This document shows, in pieces, positions 1 to 9,528 of a stretch of 64,000 nt of DNA; within the stretch, counting starts at the first letter, position 1; each line of letters opens with the position of its first letter. The notes beneath the pieces were generated by a model, which was not told the DNA's origin, searched no databases, and was given only the letters and a program-made list of their open reading frames with translations. Location of the stretch: positions 2,728,001 through 2,792,000 of the forward strand of contig NZ_JACCBJ010000001.1 in assembly GCF_013408745.1 (NCBI RefSeq), in the 5' to 3' direction. The DNA comes from Leifsonia soli. GTDB taxonomy: Bacteria > Actinomycetota > Actinomycetes > Actinomycetales > Microbacteriaceae. The position numbers and the translations under genes are program-made.

Positions 1-2
1 CG

Positions 3-776
3 TCGTACGTCTCCGTCGGCGTCGGAGCGGCGGCCGGGCCGGTGCTCGGGATCGCGGCTGCGGCCGGCGCCGGGCTCGCGGCCGGTCTGATCAGCGTGGT
101 CGCCATCCTCGTGCTGCGGGTGCCTCCCATCATCGCGACGCTGGCGACCAGCCTGATCGTGCAGTCCGCGACGCTGCTGCTCGCGGACGCGAACCGCGCC
201 TCCGCCGCGGCCGCCCTGCGCGGCTTCGTCAACGCGAAGGTCCTCGGCATCCCCGTCATCGCGCTGGTCGTCGCCGTCGTCACCGTCGTCGTCGCCCTCG
301 TCCTCTCGCGCACCCGGTTCGGCCTCTCGGTGCTCGCCGTCGGCCAGAGCCCGCGGGCCGCGGAGCGCGCCGGCATCCGCGTCTGGCGGGTGACCGCGAT
401 CACGTATCTCGTGAGCGGCGGTCTCGCCGGTCTCGCCGGGGGACTGCTCGCGGCCTTCATCTCGCCGAGCACGGTGCTCGGCTCCTCGTACATGCTCGAC
501 TCGGTCGCCGTGGTGGTGATCGGCGGAACGCTCATCTCCGGCGGCCGCGCGGTGCCCGTCGGCGCCTGGACCGGCGCGCTGTTCTTCGTGCTGCTGTCGG
601 GCCTCCTCAACCTCGTCGGCTGGAGCGTCGGCGCCCAGAACATCCTCAAGGGCGTCCTCGTCGTCGCCGTCGTGGTGGTCTCCGCCGCCGCGACCGGCAC
701 CGGCCGTTCCAGCCTGGCGCGCCTGCGCGCCTCCCTGACCATGACCGCCAAGAAGAAAAGGAACATCCATGGCTGA
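3..776 (+). CDS. Sugar ABC transporter permease (RbsC/LsrD-like), 5' partial
   Basis: The reading frame is already open at the left edge, so the N-terminus lies outside the window. The visible part is almost entirely hydrophobic helices separated by short basic loops, as in the BPD_transp_2 permeases of ribose/AI-2-type importers (RbsC, LsrC, LsrD). Residues resembling the family's conserved GG-(S)-GG-V/G turn appear around '[20 protein letters not shown]'. The end overlaps the next gene by 8 bp, which indicates translational coupling to the LsrF-type enzyme. The substrate is therefore probably the sugar or signal molecule processed by the following four enzymes. The ATPase and binding protein are presumably upstream of the window. 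Confidence 0.88.
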   Translation, partial: SYVSVGVGAAAGPVLGIAAAAGAGLAAGLISVVAILVLRVPPIIATLATSLIVQSATLLLADANRASAAAALRGFVNAKVLGIPVIALVVAVVTVVVALVLSRTRFGLSVLAVGQSPRAAERAGIRVWRVTAITYLVSGGLAGLAGGLLAAFISPSTVLGSSYMLDSVAVVVIGGTLISGGRAVPVGAWTGALFFVLLSGLLNLVGWSVGAQNILKGVLVVAVVVVSAAATGTGRSSLARLRASLTMTAKKKRNIHG

Positions 777-1641
777 CCTCGAAGACCTCCGCGAAGGCAC
801 CGACTTCACCGGAGCCGCAGCTCCGGCGAGCGACACCGCCCTCAAGGGCGCCGCCGGGCTCGACTGGGGGATGCGCGCGCGTCTCTCGCGCGTCTTCGAC
901 CCCGCAGACGGCAAGACGGTCATGCTCGCCTTCGACCACGGCTACTTCCAGGGCCCGACCTCCGGCCTGGAGCGGCTGGACCGCTCCATCGTCCCGCTCA
1001 TCCCCCAGGCCGACGCCCTGATGTGCACGCGCGGCGCACTGCGCACCACCGTCCCGTCGAACGCGGGCAAGGGCGTCGTGCTGCGTGCGAGCGGCGGCCC
1101 CAGCGTGCTCGGCGACCTCAGCCAGGAGGACCTGGCCGTGAGCATCGACGACGCCGTGCGGCTGGACGCCGCCGCCCTCGCGGTGCAGGTCTTCGTCGGT
1201 GCGGAGAACGAGAGCCGGTCGGTGAAGAACCTGACGACGCTCGTCGACCAGGGACAGGCCGCCGGCATCCCGGTGCTCGCCGTCACCGCGGTCGGACGCG
1301 AGATGGTGCGCGACGCCCGCTACTTCCGGCTGGCGACGCGGATCTCGGCCGAGCTCGGAGCCGCCTTCGTGAAGACGTACTACGTCGAGGAGGGGTTCGA
1401 GACCGTCACGAGCGCCTGCCCGGTGCCGATCGTGATCGCCGGAGGCAAGAAGGTGGAGGAGAGGGAGGCGCTGCGGATCGCGTACCGCGCCATCCAGGAG
1501 GGCGCGGCGGGCGTCGACATGGGCCGCAACGTCTTCCAGTCCGAGCACCCGGCCGCGATGCTCGCCGCCGTGCGCGGGGTCGTCCACGACGGCCTCACCG
1601 CCGACGACGCGTACGCCCTCTACGAGCAGCTCTCCCACTGA
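769..1641 (+). CDS. lsrF: LsrF-type class I aldolase/thiolase
   Basis: A 290-residue DeoC/FbaB-family (beta/alpha)8 barrel that reads very close to LsrF, the 3-hydroxy-5-phosphonooxypentane-2,4-dione thiolase of autoinducer-2 catabolism. Family landmarks seen are the early '[18 protein letters not shown]', '[11 protein letters not shown]', '[12 protein letters not shown]' with the strand lysine expected to form the Schiff base, 'IVIAGGKK' and '[14 protein letters not shown]'. About 30 extra N-terminal residues precede the conserved start of the domain. The first gene pair overlaps (8 bp), and the next gene follows after 1 nt. LsrG and an LsrK-type kinase typical of AI-2 operons are not obvious here, so the true substrate may be another phosphorylated ketose. 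Assignment to the LsrF family is firm; the AI-2 role is inference. Confidence 0.88.
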   Translation: MADLEDLREGTDFTGAAAPASDTALKGAAGLDWGMRARLSRVFDPADGKTVMLAFDHGYFQGPTSGLERLDRSIVPLIPQADALMCTRGALRTTVPSNAGKGVVLRASGGPSVLGDLSQEDLAVSIDDAVRLDAAALAVQVFVGAENESRSVKNLTTLVDQGQAAGIPVLAVTAVGREMVRDARYFRLATRISAELGAAFVKTYYVEEGFETVTSACPVPIVIAGGKKVEEREALRIAYRAIQEGAAGVDMGRNVFQSEHPAAMLAAVRGVVHDGLTADDAYALYEQLSH

Positions 1642-1642
1642 C

Positions 1643-3307
1643 ATGCCCGCACTCACCACCTACACCGCCGAGATCCCGGCCGTCGACGTCGCGGTGATCG
1701 GCGCGGGCATCAACGGCCTCGCGGTCGCCCGGGAGGCCGCGGCGCGCGGCCTGAGCGTCGCGCTCTTCGACCAGGACGACCTCGCCGCCCGCACCTCCGC
1801 GATCTCGACCCGGCTCATCCACGGCGGGCTGAAGTACCTGGAGCGGTTCGAGCTCAACCTCGTCTACGAGTCCATCCGCGAGCGCAACATCCTGCTCGCG
1901 AAGGCCCCGCACCTGGTGCACCCGTACCCGATGCTCATCCCGTTCTCGAAGCAGCAGAGCCGGCCCGGCTGGCTGCTCGCCTGCGGCCTGATGCTGCACG
2001 ACGTGCTCTCGCTGGGCAAGCCGTTGCCGCTGAACCGGGTCGTGTTCCGCAAGCGTCTGCAGCGCGACTGGCCGGCTCTCGCCGACGCTGGTCTGCGCTG
2101 GGGCGGGCTGTTCCACGACGCCAACGTCCCGGTCACCGAGCGCCTCGCCGTCGAGCTGGCGGTGGATGCGCAGCGCCACGGCGCGATCGTGTCCACCCAC
2201 TCCCGCGTGGAGTCGCTGGTCCGCACCGGCGGGCGCATCACCGGCCTGCGCTATCGCGACCGCGAGACCGGCGAGACGCGGACGGTTCCCGCGCGGGTGA
2301 CCGTCAACGCGGCCGGCCCGTGGGTCGACCGCGTGCTCGACCTGGCCGGCGCCCACGACCGCCGCATGGGCCCGACCAAGGGCAGCCACCTGATCGTGGA
2401 CGCGTTCCCCGGCGCCCCCGACACGTGCATCTTCTTCGAGTCGCCCGACGACGCCCGGCCCATGTTCGTGCTGCCGTGGGAGGACAAGTACATGATCGGG
2501 ACGACCGACCTCCCGTACGACGGCTCGATCGACGACATCGTCATGGACGACGACGAGACCGCCTACCTGCTCGGAGCCGTCAACGCGCTCATCCCGCAGG
2601 CGGGGCTCACCCCGGACGACGTGCTGTGGTCGTATTCGGGGGTGCGCCCGCTGCCGTACGTCGGCGAGCTGGACGACCCGTCGAAGGTCAGCCGCGACCA
2701 CGAGATCGTCGTGCACACCGGCGCGGACGCCGGCCTCGTGACCATCATCGGAGGCAAGCTCACCACGCACCGCGCGCTCGGCGAGCTCGTTGCACGGAGG
2801 CTGGAACGCGAGCTCGGGCGGCGGCCGGGACCCTCACCGACACGGGATGCGCGGCTCCCCGGCGCCCCGGACGGCGACTGGGCGCGGTTCCGGGCGGACT
2901 ACCTCCGCCGCACCGCCCTGCCCGCGCGGAGCGCGGAACGCCTCGTCGACACCTACGGGACCGTCGCGACCGAGATCGAACGACTGACGGTGGAGACGCC
3001 CGCGCTCGCCCAGGTCGTCGACCCGGACACCGGTGCCATCGCCGCCGAGGCGGTCCACGCCGTGCGCGAGGAGGGCGCCCTCACCCTGGAGGATGTCGTC
3101 CTGCGGCGCACGGCCGTCGCTCTCAACCGCGACGTCGGCCTCGCCGCGGCGCCCGCGATCGCCGCGGTGCTCGTCGCCCACTGCGGCTGGAGCGAAGAAC
3201 AGGCGGAGGGCGAGCTTGACCGCTACCGCGCCGCGATGCGACGCTTCAAACCGCGCGCCCTGACCGCCGAGCGCGAGGCCGGAACCATGCGAGGAAGCAC
3301 GGAATGA
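1643..3307 (+). CDS. GlpD-family FAD-dependent polyol-phosphate dehydrogenase
   Basis: A 554-residue protein with an N-terminal Rossmann FAD-binding motif (GAGINGLAVAREAAARG, residues about 15-31), the GlpD signature 'TSAISTRLIHGGLKYLE', and the mid-domain 'GPWVDRVLDLAG', 'KGSHLIVDAFPG' and 'IIGGKLTTHR' segments of glycerol-3-phosphate dehydrogenase. A C-terminal helical DAO_C domain is present. It normally oxidises sn-glycerol-3-phosphate at the membrane surface, passing electrons to quinone. EryB, which oxidises erythritol phosphate, belongs to the same family. Its place between an LsrF-type aldolase and an FGGY kinase, with no glpF/glpK nearby, favours a tetritol- or pentitol-phosphate substrate over glycerol-3-phosphate. 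That substrate call is inference. Confidence 0.85.
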   Translation: MPALTTYTAEIPAVDVAVIGAGINGLAVAREAAARGLSVALFDQDDLAARTSAISTRLIHGGLKYLERFELNLVYESIRERNILLAKAPHLVHPYPMLIPFSKQQSRPGWLLACGLMLHDVLSLGKPLPLNRVVFRKRLQRDWPALADAGLRWGGLFHDANVPVTERLAVELAVDAQRHGAIVSTHSRVESLVRTGGRITGLRYRDRETGETRTVPARVTVNAAGPWVDRVLDLAGAHDRRMGPTKGSHLIVDAFPGAPDTCIFFESPDDARPMFVLPWEDKYMIGTTDLPYDGSIDDIVMDDDETAYLLGAVNALIPQAGLTPDDVLWSYSGVRPLPYVGELDDPSKVSRDHEIVVHTGADAGLVTIIGGKLTTHRALGELVARRLERELGRRPGPSPTRDARLPGAPDGDWARFRADYLRRTALPARSAERLVDTYGTVATEIERLTVETPALAQVVDPDTGAIAAEAVHAVREEGALTLEDVVLRRTAVALNRDVGLAAAPAIAAVLVAHCGWSEEQAEGELDRYRAAMRRFKPRALTAEREAGTMRGSTE

Positions 3308-4797
3308 AGCACTGCCTGATCGGGATCGACGTCGGCCTCACCGCCGCGAAGGCCGCCGCCTTCGACGAGAACGGGCGCGAACTGCGCACGGTCTCTGCGG
3401 CGAACCCGCGCGTCGCGGTCGCCGCCGACCGGCAGGAGATCGACATGGCGGCGCTGTGGGAGGTCGTCGCCGGTGTGCTCTCCGACCTGACGGCCTGGCT
3501 GGACGCCGAGGGGTGGACCGTCCGCGGCGTCGGCGCGACCGGTCACGGCAACGGCCTGTACCTCGTCGACGACGCTCTGCGTCCCGTCCGGCCGGCCTTC
3601 GCCTCCACCGACAGCCGCAGCGAGCGGATCGTCGCCGGGCTGGACGCCGAGGAGGTCGAGCGCGTCCGCCGGGTCACCGGCTCCGTGCCGTGGGCCGGCC
3701 AGCCCGGCGTGCTCCTGCGCTGGCTGCAGGACAACGAGCCGGACACCCTCGCCCGAGCCCGCTGGGCGCTCAGCTGCAAGGACTGGATCGTCGCCTGCCT
3801 CACCGCGACGGCGAGCGCCGACTACTCCGACGCGTCGGCCTGCGGTGTGGTGAACCTCGCCGAGCGGACGTACGAGCCTGCCGTGTTCGACCTGCTCGGC
3901 CTCCCCCGCACGCTCCGGTCCCTGCTGCCGCCGCTCTCCCGTTCCGACGAGGTCGTCGGACGCGTCACCGGGCCGGCGGCCTCCCTCACGGGGCTGCCCG
4001 AGGGCACCCCGGTCGTGGCCGGCTGCATGGACTGCATCGCCAGCCCCATCGGCGCCGGGTCGACCGCACCGGGCGATGTCACCGTGATCGTCGGCACCTG
4101 GGCGATCAACTCCGTCGTGGTGCCCGCCGACTCGGAGCCGCCGCGCGTGACCCTCAACGCCCTGCTGCCCGACCCCCGCTACATGCTCGCTCAGGAGGTC
4201 GCCCCCACCTCCGCGGCGAGCGTCGAGTGGTTCTCCTCGCTCATGTCCTCCGTGGCCGTGGATGCGGTGAGCCCGCGCGACCTGCTCCACGCCGCCTCCA
4301 CGGTTCCCGCCGGAGCCGAGGGGCTGCTGTTCCTGCCGTTCGTCCACGGGGCCCCGGAGCACCTCGGCGCCTCCGGCACTCTGCTCGGCGTGAAGGACAA
4401 GCACGGCTACCGCGAGATCGCCCGCGCCGTCGCCGAGGGCATCACCCAGTACCACCGCGTCCAGCTCGACAAGGTGCGGGTCAGCGGAGCGAACGTCTCC
4501 TCCGAACCGTGGACGCTCGCCGGCGGCGGGGCCAAGAATCCGTTCTGGGCGCAGATGTTCGCGGACATCATCGGCCACCCGGTCCGCCGTCAGCTCGGCA
4601 CCGAACTCGGGGCGCGCGGCGTCGCGTCCCTCGCCGCGGCCGGCGTCGGCATCGACACCGCATCCTGGCGTGTCGACCCCGACCCGGCGCTGGTCGTGTC
4701 TCCCGGGGAGGAGCGCGCGGTGTACCGGGTGCAGGCCGACCGGTTCGATCGCACGCTCGCCGCGATGGGCGCCGTGTGGACGGAGGCGGCCCGATGA
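3304..4797 (+). CDS. FGGY-family carbohydrate kinase (xylulose/erythritol-kinase-like)
   Basis: A 497-residue two-domain FGGY kinase. The N-terminal ATPase fold begins 'LIGIDVGLTAAKAAAFD'; 'GATGHGNGLYLVD' and 'SCKDWIVACLTA' follow, and the C-terminal nucleotide-binding region carries 'LAGGGAKNPFWAQMFADIIG'. The pattern 'GHGNGLYL' with 'WAGQPGVLLRWL' resembles L-xylulose kinases and EryA rather than glycerol kinase. ATGA overlap with the upstream dehydrogenase (3304-3307) and with the downstream fusion enzyme (4794-4797) shows one operon. It probably phosphorylates the imported polyol or ketose. The exact substrate cannot be read from sequence. Confidence 0.85.
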   Translation: MKHCLIGIDVGLTAAKAAAFDENGRELRTVSAANPRVAVAADRQEIDMAALWEVVAGVLSDLTAWLDAEGWTVRGVGATGHGNGLYLVDDALRPVRPAFASTDSRSERIVAGLDAEEVERVRRVTGSVPWAGQPGVLLRWLQDNEPDTLARARWALSCKDWIVACLTATASADYSDASACGVVNLAERTYEPAVFDLLGLPRTLRSLLPPLSRSDEVVGRVTGPAASLTGLPEGTPVVAGCMDCIASPIGAGSTAPGDVTVIVGTWAINSVVVPADSEPPRVTLNALLPDPRYMLAQEVAPTSAASVEWFSSLMSSVAVDAVSPRDLLHAASTVPAGAEGLLFLPFVHGAPEHLGASGTLLGVKDKHGYREIARAVAEGITQYHRVQLDKVRVSGANVSSEPWTLAGGGAKNPFWAQMFADIIGHPVRRQLGTELGARGVASLAAAGVGIDTASWRVDPDPALVVSPGEERAVYRVQADRFDRTLAAMGAVWTEAAR

Positions 4798-6749
4798 CGC
4801 TCCCCCTCAGCGGACCCGGCGGCCTCGGCGCCGATGCGGATGCCGCTCTCGCCGACATCACCCGCGTCTCCCGTGCCCTGGGCGCCGACCCGGCGCTCGT
4901 GCTGCACGGCGGCGGGAACACCTCGATCAAGGCCGTCGGCCGGGACATCACCGGAGACGACGTCGAGCTCGTCCTCGTGAAGGGCAGCGGCTGGGACCTC
5001 GGCAGCATCGAGCCGGCGGGATTCGCGCCGCTCCGCCGCGAGCGGCTGCTGCGCCTGCTCGCTCTCGACGAGCTGAGCGACAGCCGGATGGTCAACGAGG
5101 TGCGTCAGGCTTCGCTCGACGCGTCGGCGCCGACGGCGTCCATCGAGGCGCTGCTGCACGCCCACCTCCCCGCGCGCGTCGTGCTCCATTCCCACGCCGA
5201 CGCGATCGTCGCGCTGACCGACCAGCCCGACGGCGTCCGGCACGCCGCCGATGTGCTGGGCGACGGCGTCCACGTCCTCCCGTATGTGATGCCCGGCTTC
5301 CCGCTCGCACGCGCGGTCGCGGATGCTCCCCTGCACGGCGTGGATGCTCTCGTGCTCGCGAATCACGGACTGTTCACCTTCGCCGACGACCCCGACGACG
5401 CGCTCCAGCGGCACCGTGAGCTGGTGGCCCGCGCTTCGGCATCGTTCGGCGACCCCGCGTGGGGAGACGCCGGGCCGGGGGAGGAGCGAGCCGGATCGCC
5501 GCTCGAGCTGGCCGCTCTGCGCCGCGACGTCTCGCGCGCTGCCGGGCGCCCCCTGGTCGTGCGGCAGTCGCCGTCCTCCCGGGCACACCGGTACGCGCGG
5601 CGCTCCGATCTGGCCGCGGTGACCGGCCGCGGCACGGCGACGCCCGAGCACGTCATCCGCACCAAGCGGGTCCCCCTCCTCGGCCGGGACGTCGACGCCT
5701 ACGCATCCGCCTACCGCGCCTACGTCGACGCACACCGTCACCGCGCCCCGGGCGACCTGGAGCCGATCGATCCGGCGCCCCGCGTCATCCTGGACCCCGA
5801 GCTCGGCCTCCTGACCGCCGGCGTCTCGCGGGCCGCCGCCGACGCGGTGCACGACATCGCGCTGCACACCATGGACATCGTCGAGGCGGCCGACCGCCAG
5901 GGCGGGTACCGCTCGCTCGACGACCCCCTCACCTTCGACATCGAGTACTGGGAGCTGGAGCAGGCGCGTCTGCGGTCCGGCGCCTCCGGCCGGCCGCTGG
6001 ACGGCGAGGTGGCGCTGGTGACCGGCGCGGCCTCGGGGATCGGCAAGGCCACCGCCGCCGCGCTCCTCGCCCAGGGCGCGTCGGTGGTCGGTGTCGACCT
6101 CAGCCCGGGCGTGGTGGATGCGTTCGCCGGCCCCGCCTGGCGCGGTGTGGTCGGCGATGTCTCCGACGCCGACGTGATCGACCGCGCCATCGCGGCCGCC
6201 GCGCGCGAGTTCGGAGGGCTGGACATCCTCGTCGTCGCGGCCGGGATCTTCCCGTCCGCTGAACCCCTCTCCGGGTTCGGCGACGACGTCTGGGAGCGGT
6301 CGCTGCGGGTCAACACGACGGCCGTCGCCCGGGCGCTGCGCGCCGCGCATCCCCTCCTCGCCGTCGCGCCGCGTGGAGGCCGCGTGGTGCTGGTGTCGAC
6401 CAAGAACGTCGCGGCCCCGGGCCCGGGGGCGGCCGCCTACTCCGCGAGCAAGGCGGCCGCTGCGCAGCTGGCCCGCGTCGCTGCGCTGGAGTGGGCCGCC
6501 GACGGCATCCGCGTCAACCAGGTCGAGCCGGACGGCGTCTTCGACACGGCGATCTGGACGCCGGAACTGCTGGCCGACCGTGCCGCCCGCTACGGCCTCA
6601 CCGTGGAGGAGTACCGCACCCGCAACCTCCTCGGCGTCGAGGTGACGAGCGCGGTCGTCGCGGAGGCGGTGCTCGTCTTCGCCGGCGGCCTCGCGGCCAC
6701 GACGGGAGCGCATCTCTCGGTCGACGGCGGCAACGACCGCGTCGTGTAG
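4794..6749 (+). CDS. Bifunctional class II aldolase / short-chain dehydrogenase
   Basis: A 651-residue fusion. Residues about 1-390 form a class II aldolase/adducin domain with the zinc-type histidines in 'VVLHSHADAIV' and 'LVLANHGLFTF' and the phosphate-loop 'HGGGNTSIK' near the start. Residues about 400-650 form an SDR with the nucleotide motif TGAASGIG, the NNAG-equivalent 'VAAGIF', the catalytic serine in 'VLVSTKN' and 'YSASK'. The architecture matches the RhaD-like rhamnulose-1-phosphate aldolase/alcohol dehydrogenase fusions, in which the aldehyde product is handled by the attached dehydrogenase. Start ATG overlaps the kinase stop (ATGA). It is the last gene of the coupled operon. The cleaved substrate is unknown; rhamnose isomerase and mutarotase are not seen nearby. 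Confidence 0.87.
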   Translation: MTLPLSGPGGLGADADAALADITRVSRALGADPALVLHGGGNTSIKAVGRDITGDDVELVLVKGSGWDLGSIEPAGFAPLRRERLLRLLALDELSDSRMVNEVRQASLDASAPTASIEALLHAHLPARVVLHSHADAIVALTDQPDGVRHAADVLGDGVHVLPYVMPGFPLARAVADAPLHGVDALVLANHGLFTFADDPDDALQRHRELVARASASFGDPAWGDAGPGEERAGSPLELAALRRDVSRAAGRPLVVRQSPSSRAHRYARRSDLAAVTGRGTATPEHVIRTKRVPLLGRDVDAYASAYRAYVDAHRHRAPGDLEPIDPAPRVILDPELGLLTAGVSRAAADAVHDIALHTMDIVEAADRQGGYRSLDDPLTFDIEYWELEQARLRSGASGRPLDGEVALVTGAASGIGKATAAALLAQGASVVGVDLSPGVVDAFAGPAWRGVVGDVSDADVIDRAIAAAAREFGGLDILVVAAGIFPSAEPLSGFGDDVWERSLRVNTTAVARALRAAHPLLAVAPRGGRVVLVSTKNVAAPGPGAAAYSASKAAAAQLARVAALEWAADGIRVNQVEPDGVFDTAIWTPELLADRAARYGLTVEEYRTRNLLGVEVTSAVVAEAVLVFAGGLAATTGAHLSVDGGNDRVV

Positions 6750-6804
6750 CGCAGCCGCCGCGCCATTCATCGACCGGCGGAGTCAATCCGAGAAGATTCT
6801 CCTG

Positions 6805-6835
6805 TTGGATTCGTGCAATGGAAGCGGCCTACCAT
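6805..6835 (+). promoter_or_regulatory. Possible promoter of the aldo/keto reductase gene
   Basis: TTGGAT at 6805-6810 and TACCAT at 6830-6835, separated by 19 bp, lie 38 bp upstream of the ATG in the 124-bp gap after the catabolic operon. Both hexamers are imperfect and the spacer is long, so this is a weak call. Confidence 0.3.
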
Positions 6836-6873
6836 CGCGGTGACCACGCTTCAGCGGTGCGAAAGGAACGACA

Positions 6874-7884
6874 GTGCAGTTCAGGTACCTGGGAAACTCC
6901 GGCTTCAAGATCTCCGAGATCACCTACGGCAATTGGTTGACCCACGGCTCCCAGGTGGAGAACGACACGGCCGCCGCGTGCGTCCGCGCGGCCCTCGACT
7001 CGGGGATCTCGACCTTCGACACGGCGGACGTCTACGCGAACACGATGGCCGAGACGGTCCTCGGCGAGGCCCTCGCGGGCGAGCGCCGTGCCTCGCTGGA
7101 GATCTTCACCAAGGTGTTCGGACCGACCGGGCCGAAGGGCCACAACGACGTCGGCCTCTCGCGCAAGCACATCCTCGAGTCGATCGACGGCTCCCTCTCC
7201 CGCCTGCAGACGGACTACGTGGACCTGTATCAGGCCCACCGGTACGACCACGAGACGCCGCTCGAGGAGACGATGCAGGCGTTCGCCGACGTCGTCCGCG
7301 CGGGCAAGGCGCTCTACATCGGCGTCAGCGAGTGGACGGCCGACCAGCTCCGGGCGGGACACGCGCTCGCGAAGGAGCTCAACATCCAGCTGATCTCGAA
7401 CCAGCCGGAGTACTCGGCGCTGTGGCGCGTGATCGAGGCCGAGGTCGTGCCGACCTCGAAGGAGCTCGGCATCTCGCAGGTGGTCTGGTCGCCGGTCGCG
7501 CAGGGCGTTCTGAGCGGCAAGTACCGCCCGGGCGCCCCGCTGCCCGAGGGCAGCCGCGCCACGGACGAGAAGGGCGGGGCGGGAGCCGTCCAGCGCTGGC
7601 TGACGGACGACGTGCTCACCCGCGTGCAGGAGCTGACCCCGATCGCGCAGGAGCTCGACCTCACCCCCGCGCAGCTCGCGGTCGCCTGGGTGCTGCAGAA
7701 CGACAACGTGGCGACCGCGATCATCGGCGCCTCCCGCCCGGAGCAGGTCGTGGAGAACGTGAAGGCCTCCGGCGTCACCATCCCCTCCGGGCTGCTCGCC
7801 CGCATCGACGAGGTGCTCGGCGACGTCGTCGAGCGCGACCCATCGCACACGCACGAGCGGTCGCCCAAGACCCGGGAGGCCTGA
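6874..7884 (+). CDS. Aldo/keto reductase, potassium-channel-beta-subunit type
   Basis: A 336-residue NADPH-dependent (alpha/beta)8 barrel. The catalytic tetrad is visible: Asp and Tyr in 'FDTADVYAN', Lys in 'EIFTKVFG' and His in 'YQAHRYD'. 'VVWSPVAQGVLSGKY' and 'IIGASRPEQVVENV' are the cofactor-binding segments of the KCNAB/YghZ subgroup. It reduces aldehydes or ketones in the cytoplasm. The RBS GAAAGGA sits just before the ATG. It lies downstream of the sugar operon with a 124-bp gap, so co-regulation is possible but unproven. The end faces the lipoprotein gene on the other strand. Confidence 0.9.
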   Translation: MQFRYLGNSGFKISEITYGNWLTHGSQVENDTAAACVRAALDSGISTFDTADVYANTMAETVLGEALAGERRASLEIFTKVFGPTGPKGHNDVGLSRKHILESIDGSLSRLQTDYVDLYQAHRYDHETPLEETMQAFADVVRAGKALYIGVSEWTADQLRAGHALAKELNIQLISNQPEYSALWRVIEAEVVPTSKELGISQVVWSPVAQGVLSGKYRPGAPLPEGSRATDEKGGAGAVQRWLTDDVLTRVQELTPIAQELDLTPAQLAVAWVLQNDNVATAIIGASRPEQVVENVKASGVTIPSGLLARIDEVLGDVVERDPSHTHERSPKTREA

Positions 7885-7903
7885 GCCGCGGGTCGGCCGC
7901 GGC
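7885..7903. terminator. Possible bidirectional terminator hairpin
   Basis: A perfect 7-bp GC stem (7885-7891 with 7897-7903) around a 5-nt loop lies between two convergent stop codons. There is no T-run, so it may be a weak or Rho-assisted terminator. Confidence 0.4.
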
Positions 7904-7910
7904 GCACGCG

Positions 7911-8714
7911 CTAGCGGAACGCGACGCTGAGGTTCAGGCTCGTGTCGCGCAGGAGCATCGTGTCGCCGCGGCGCAGCTGGGGGTTCAGGTAGAACAGCTG
8001 GTCCTGCGTGATCCCGAAGCGGTCGGCGACCGCCTGCGAATTATCGTTGCCCCAGACGGTGTAACCGGCGGGTTGTCCGTCGTACAGGGTCACGGTTCCG
8101 CGGGCGTACGGCCGGGGTCCGGAGTCCTTCACGGTGAGGCCGGGGTAGAAGTCGGGGATGGTCCAGGCGATCGGCGCCGCCGCTTCGACCGTGCCGTCGA
8201 TCACCAGCTCGACGCTGTTGAAGTACGACAGGTTGCCACGGTCCGTCCGTCCGCTCGAGTCGAACGGCAGAACCTGGTCGCCGCTGGTCGCCACGAGGAC
8301 CCCGACGGGGTCGTCGCGTGCCGGCACGGTCGGCGCTCCGGCCGTCGCGCCGAAGCGGTCGACGCTGAGTGCGACGGTCGCTCCCTGCGCGGTCGTGCTG
8401 AACCCGGTGATCGCGACCTGGAACCGCAGGTCGGGTGCGACGCTGACCGTCACATCGCCCGTTGCGTGCCCGTCGACATCGCCGAGCCTGCCCGTACCCA
8501 TGACGGTCCCCGGCGGGGGAAGGTACTGGAACTCGTCCGCGAGGGTCGTGTCGGCGGTCGGGACCGGCGTCGGCGTGGGACTCGTCACCGCGGCGGGATG
8601 TGCGGTGCGCGCCGGCGCATCCTGGGCGGGCGCCGAAGTGCATCCCACCATCAGAGCGCCGAGGAGAGCGAGCGCCGCCCCGGCTGCCGGCATCCTCCGA
8701 CGCATCCCCCGCAT
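7911..8714 (-). CDS. Secreted lipoprotein with C-terminal LysM-like domain
   Basis: About 267 residues. The N-terminus is a basic stretch, a hydrophobic helix and the lipobox LMVGC (Cys25), then a Thr/Pro-rich linker, so the product should be a lipidated cell-surface protein. The middle is a beta-rich region of no family I recognise. The final 50 residues (GYTVWGNDNSQAVADRFGIT ... LFYLNP) look like a degenerate LysM peptidoglycan-binding repeat. The frame is open further upstream to 8819, but the signal peptide fixes the start at 8714 or the in-frame ATG at 8705. It is convergent with the aldo/keto reductase. Its precise function is unknown. Confidence 0.7.
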   Translation of the reverse strand: MRGMRRRMPAAGAALALLGALMVGCTSAPAQDAPARTAHPAAVTSPTPTPVPTADTTLADEFQYLPPPGTVMGTGRLGDVDGHATGDVTVSVAPDLRFQVAITGFSTTAQGATVALSVDRFGATAGAPTVPARDDPVGVLVATSGDQVLPFDSSGRTDRGNLSYFNSVELVIDGTVEAAAPIAWTIPDFYPGLTVKDSGPRPYARGTVTLYDGQPAGYTVWGNDNSQAVADRFGITQDQLFYLNPQLRRGDTMLLRDTSLNLSVAFR

Positions 8715-8919
8715 CACAGCTACACGCTGCCGGGTGCGCCGCGCGAATGCAATGGCCGACCCGCTCGTCCGGTGACTGGTTGAGAGCATTCGCAGACGCC
8801 GACCCGACGGGAAAGACACGGCGCGAAGCGCTGCGTGGCTACGCTGTCCACGCCTGCCAGGCCCACACCGCCGAGTACACGTCCCCTCGGGGCGCCATCA
8901 CGAGAAGGACAGGTCGACC

Positions 8920-9255
8920 ATGACCGACGAGACTCCGTCGTTTCCGCCCGACGCCACGCCGCGCGCCGATCAGCCGACGCCGTCCCCGCCCTTCCCGGGC
9001 GCCCTCCCGGCGATCCCTGCGCCCGAACGGCTGCCCTTCAGCAAGCCGGCGATCTGGGGCTTCGTCATCGCCTGCGTCAGCCTGTTCGTCTTCGGCTTCA
9101 TCGGAGCCCTCGGTGCCGCCATCTCCGCACGCGGCTTCCGTGCCGCCCGGCAGGGGATCGCCCGTGGCCGCGGGCTCGCGATCGCCGGCATGATCATCGG
9201 GACGGTCGGCTTCCTGTACTACGCGGTCGTCTTCATTCTGACGCGCTTCCACTAG
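8920..9255 (+). CDS. DUF4190-type small membrane protein
   Basis: A 111-residue protein: a Pro/Asp-rich cytosolic N-terminus (about 40 residues) followed by two transmembrane helices separated by a short basic loop (ISARGFRAARQGIARGRG) and the family-typical 'GLAIAGMIIGTVGF'. This matches the DUF4190 layout common in actinobacteria. No enzymatic function is known for the family. An AGAAGGAC ribosome-binding site precedes the ATG. Confidence 0.75.
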   Translation: MTDETPSFPPDATPRADQPTPSPPFPGALPAIPAPERLPFSKPAIWGFVIACVSLFVFGFIGALGAAISARGFRAARQGIARGRGLAIAGMIIGTVGFLYYAVVFILTRFH

Positions 9256-9528
9256 GCCCGGAGTCCCTCCCGATGTCCGTCCTTGCCGGCCCGGGGCCGT
9301 CCGAAGGGGGACAAATGACCCCCGTTTTGGTGTCCGCACGTTGGAGGACATGCGGGTAGTTTTGGGCTACCGGTGAACCCGAATCACCGGCCGCGAACGC
9401 ATGAGGCCGCCAACCCGACATCCCGGTGGCCCACGCGAGCGCCTTCACAACGCGTCCCCGAAACCGCGCGTGGCCCGACACCACGCCGGCCCCTTCGAGA
9501 CGCCGTAACGGAAAGTACCCGAACTTCC

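Noticed and set aside
3456..4793. Long open frame in a second phase across the FGGY kinase gene, continuous with the aldolase fusion
   Set aside because: It is a GC-skew shadow: Arg/Pro-rich with no domain until 4794, where the real ATG overlaps the kinase stop.
9256..9528. Possible RNA gene in the 270-bp gap
   Set aside because: No tRNA-like fold or terminator-backed structure could be built on either strand.
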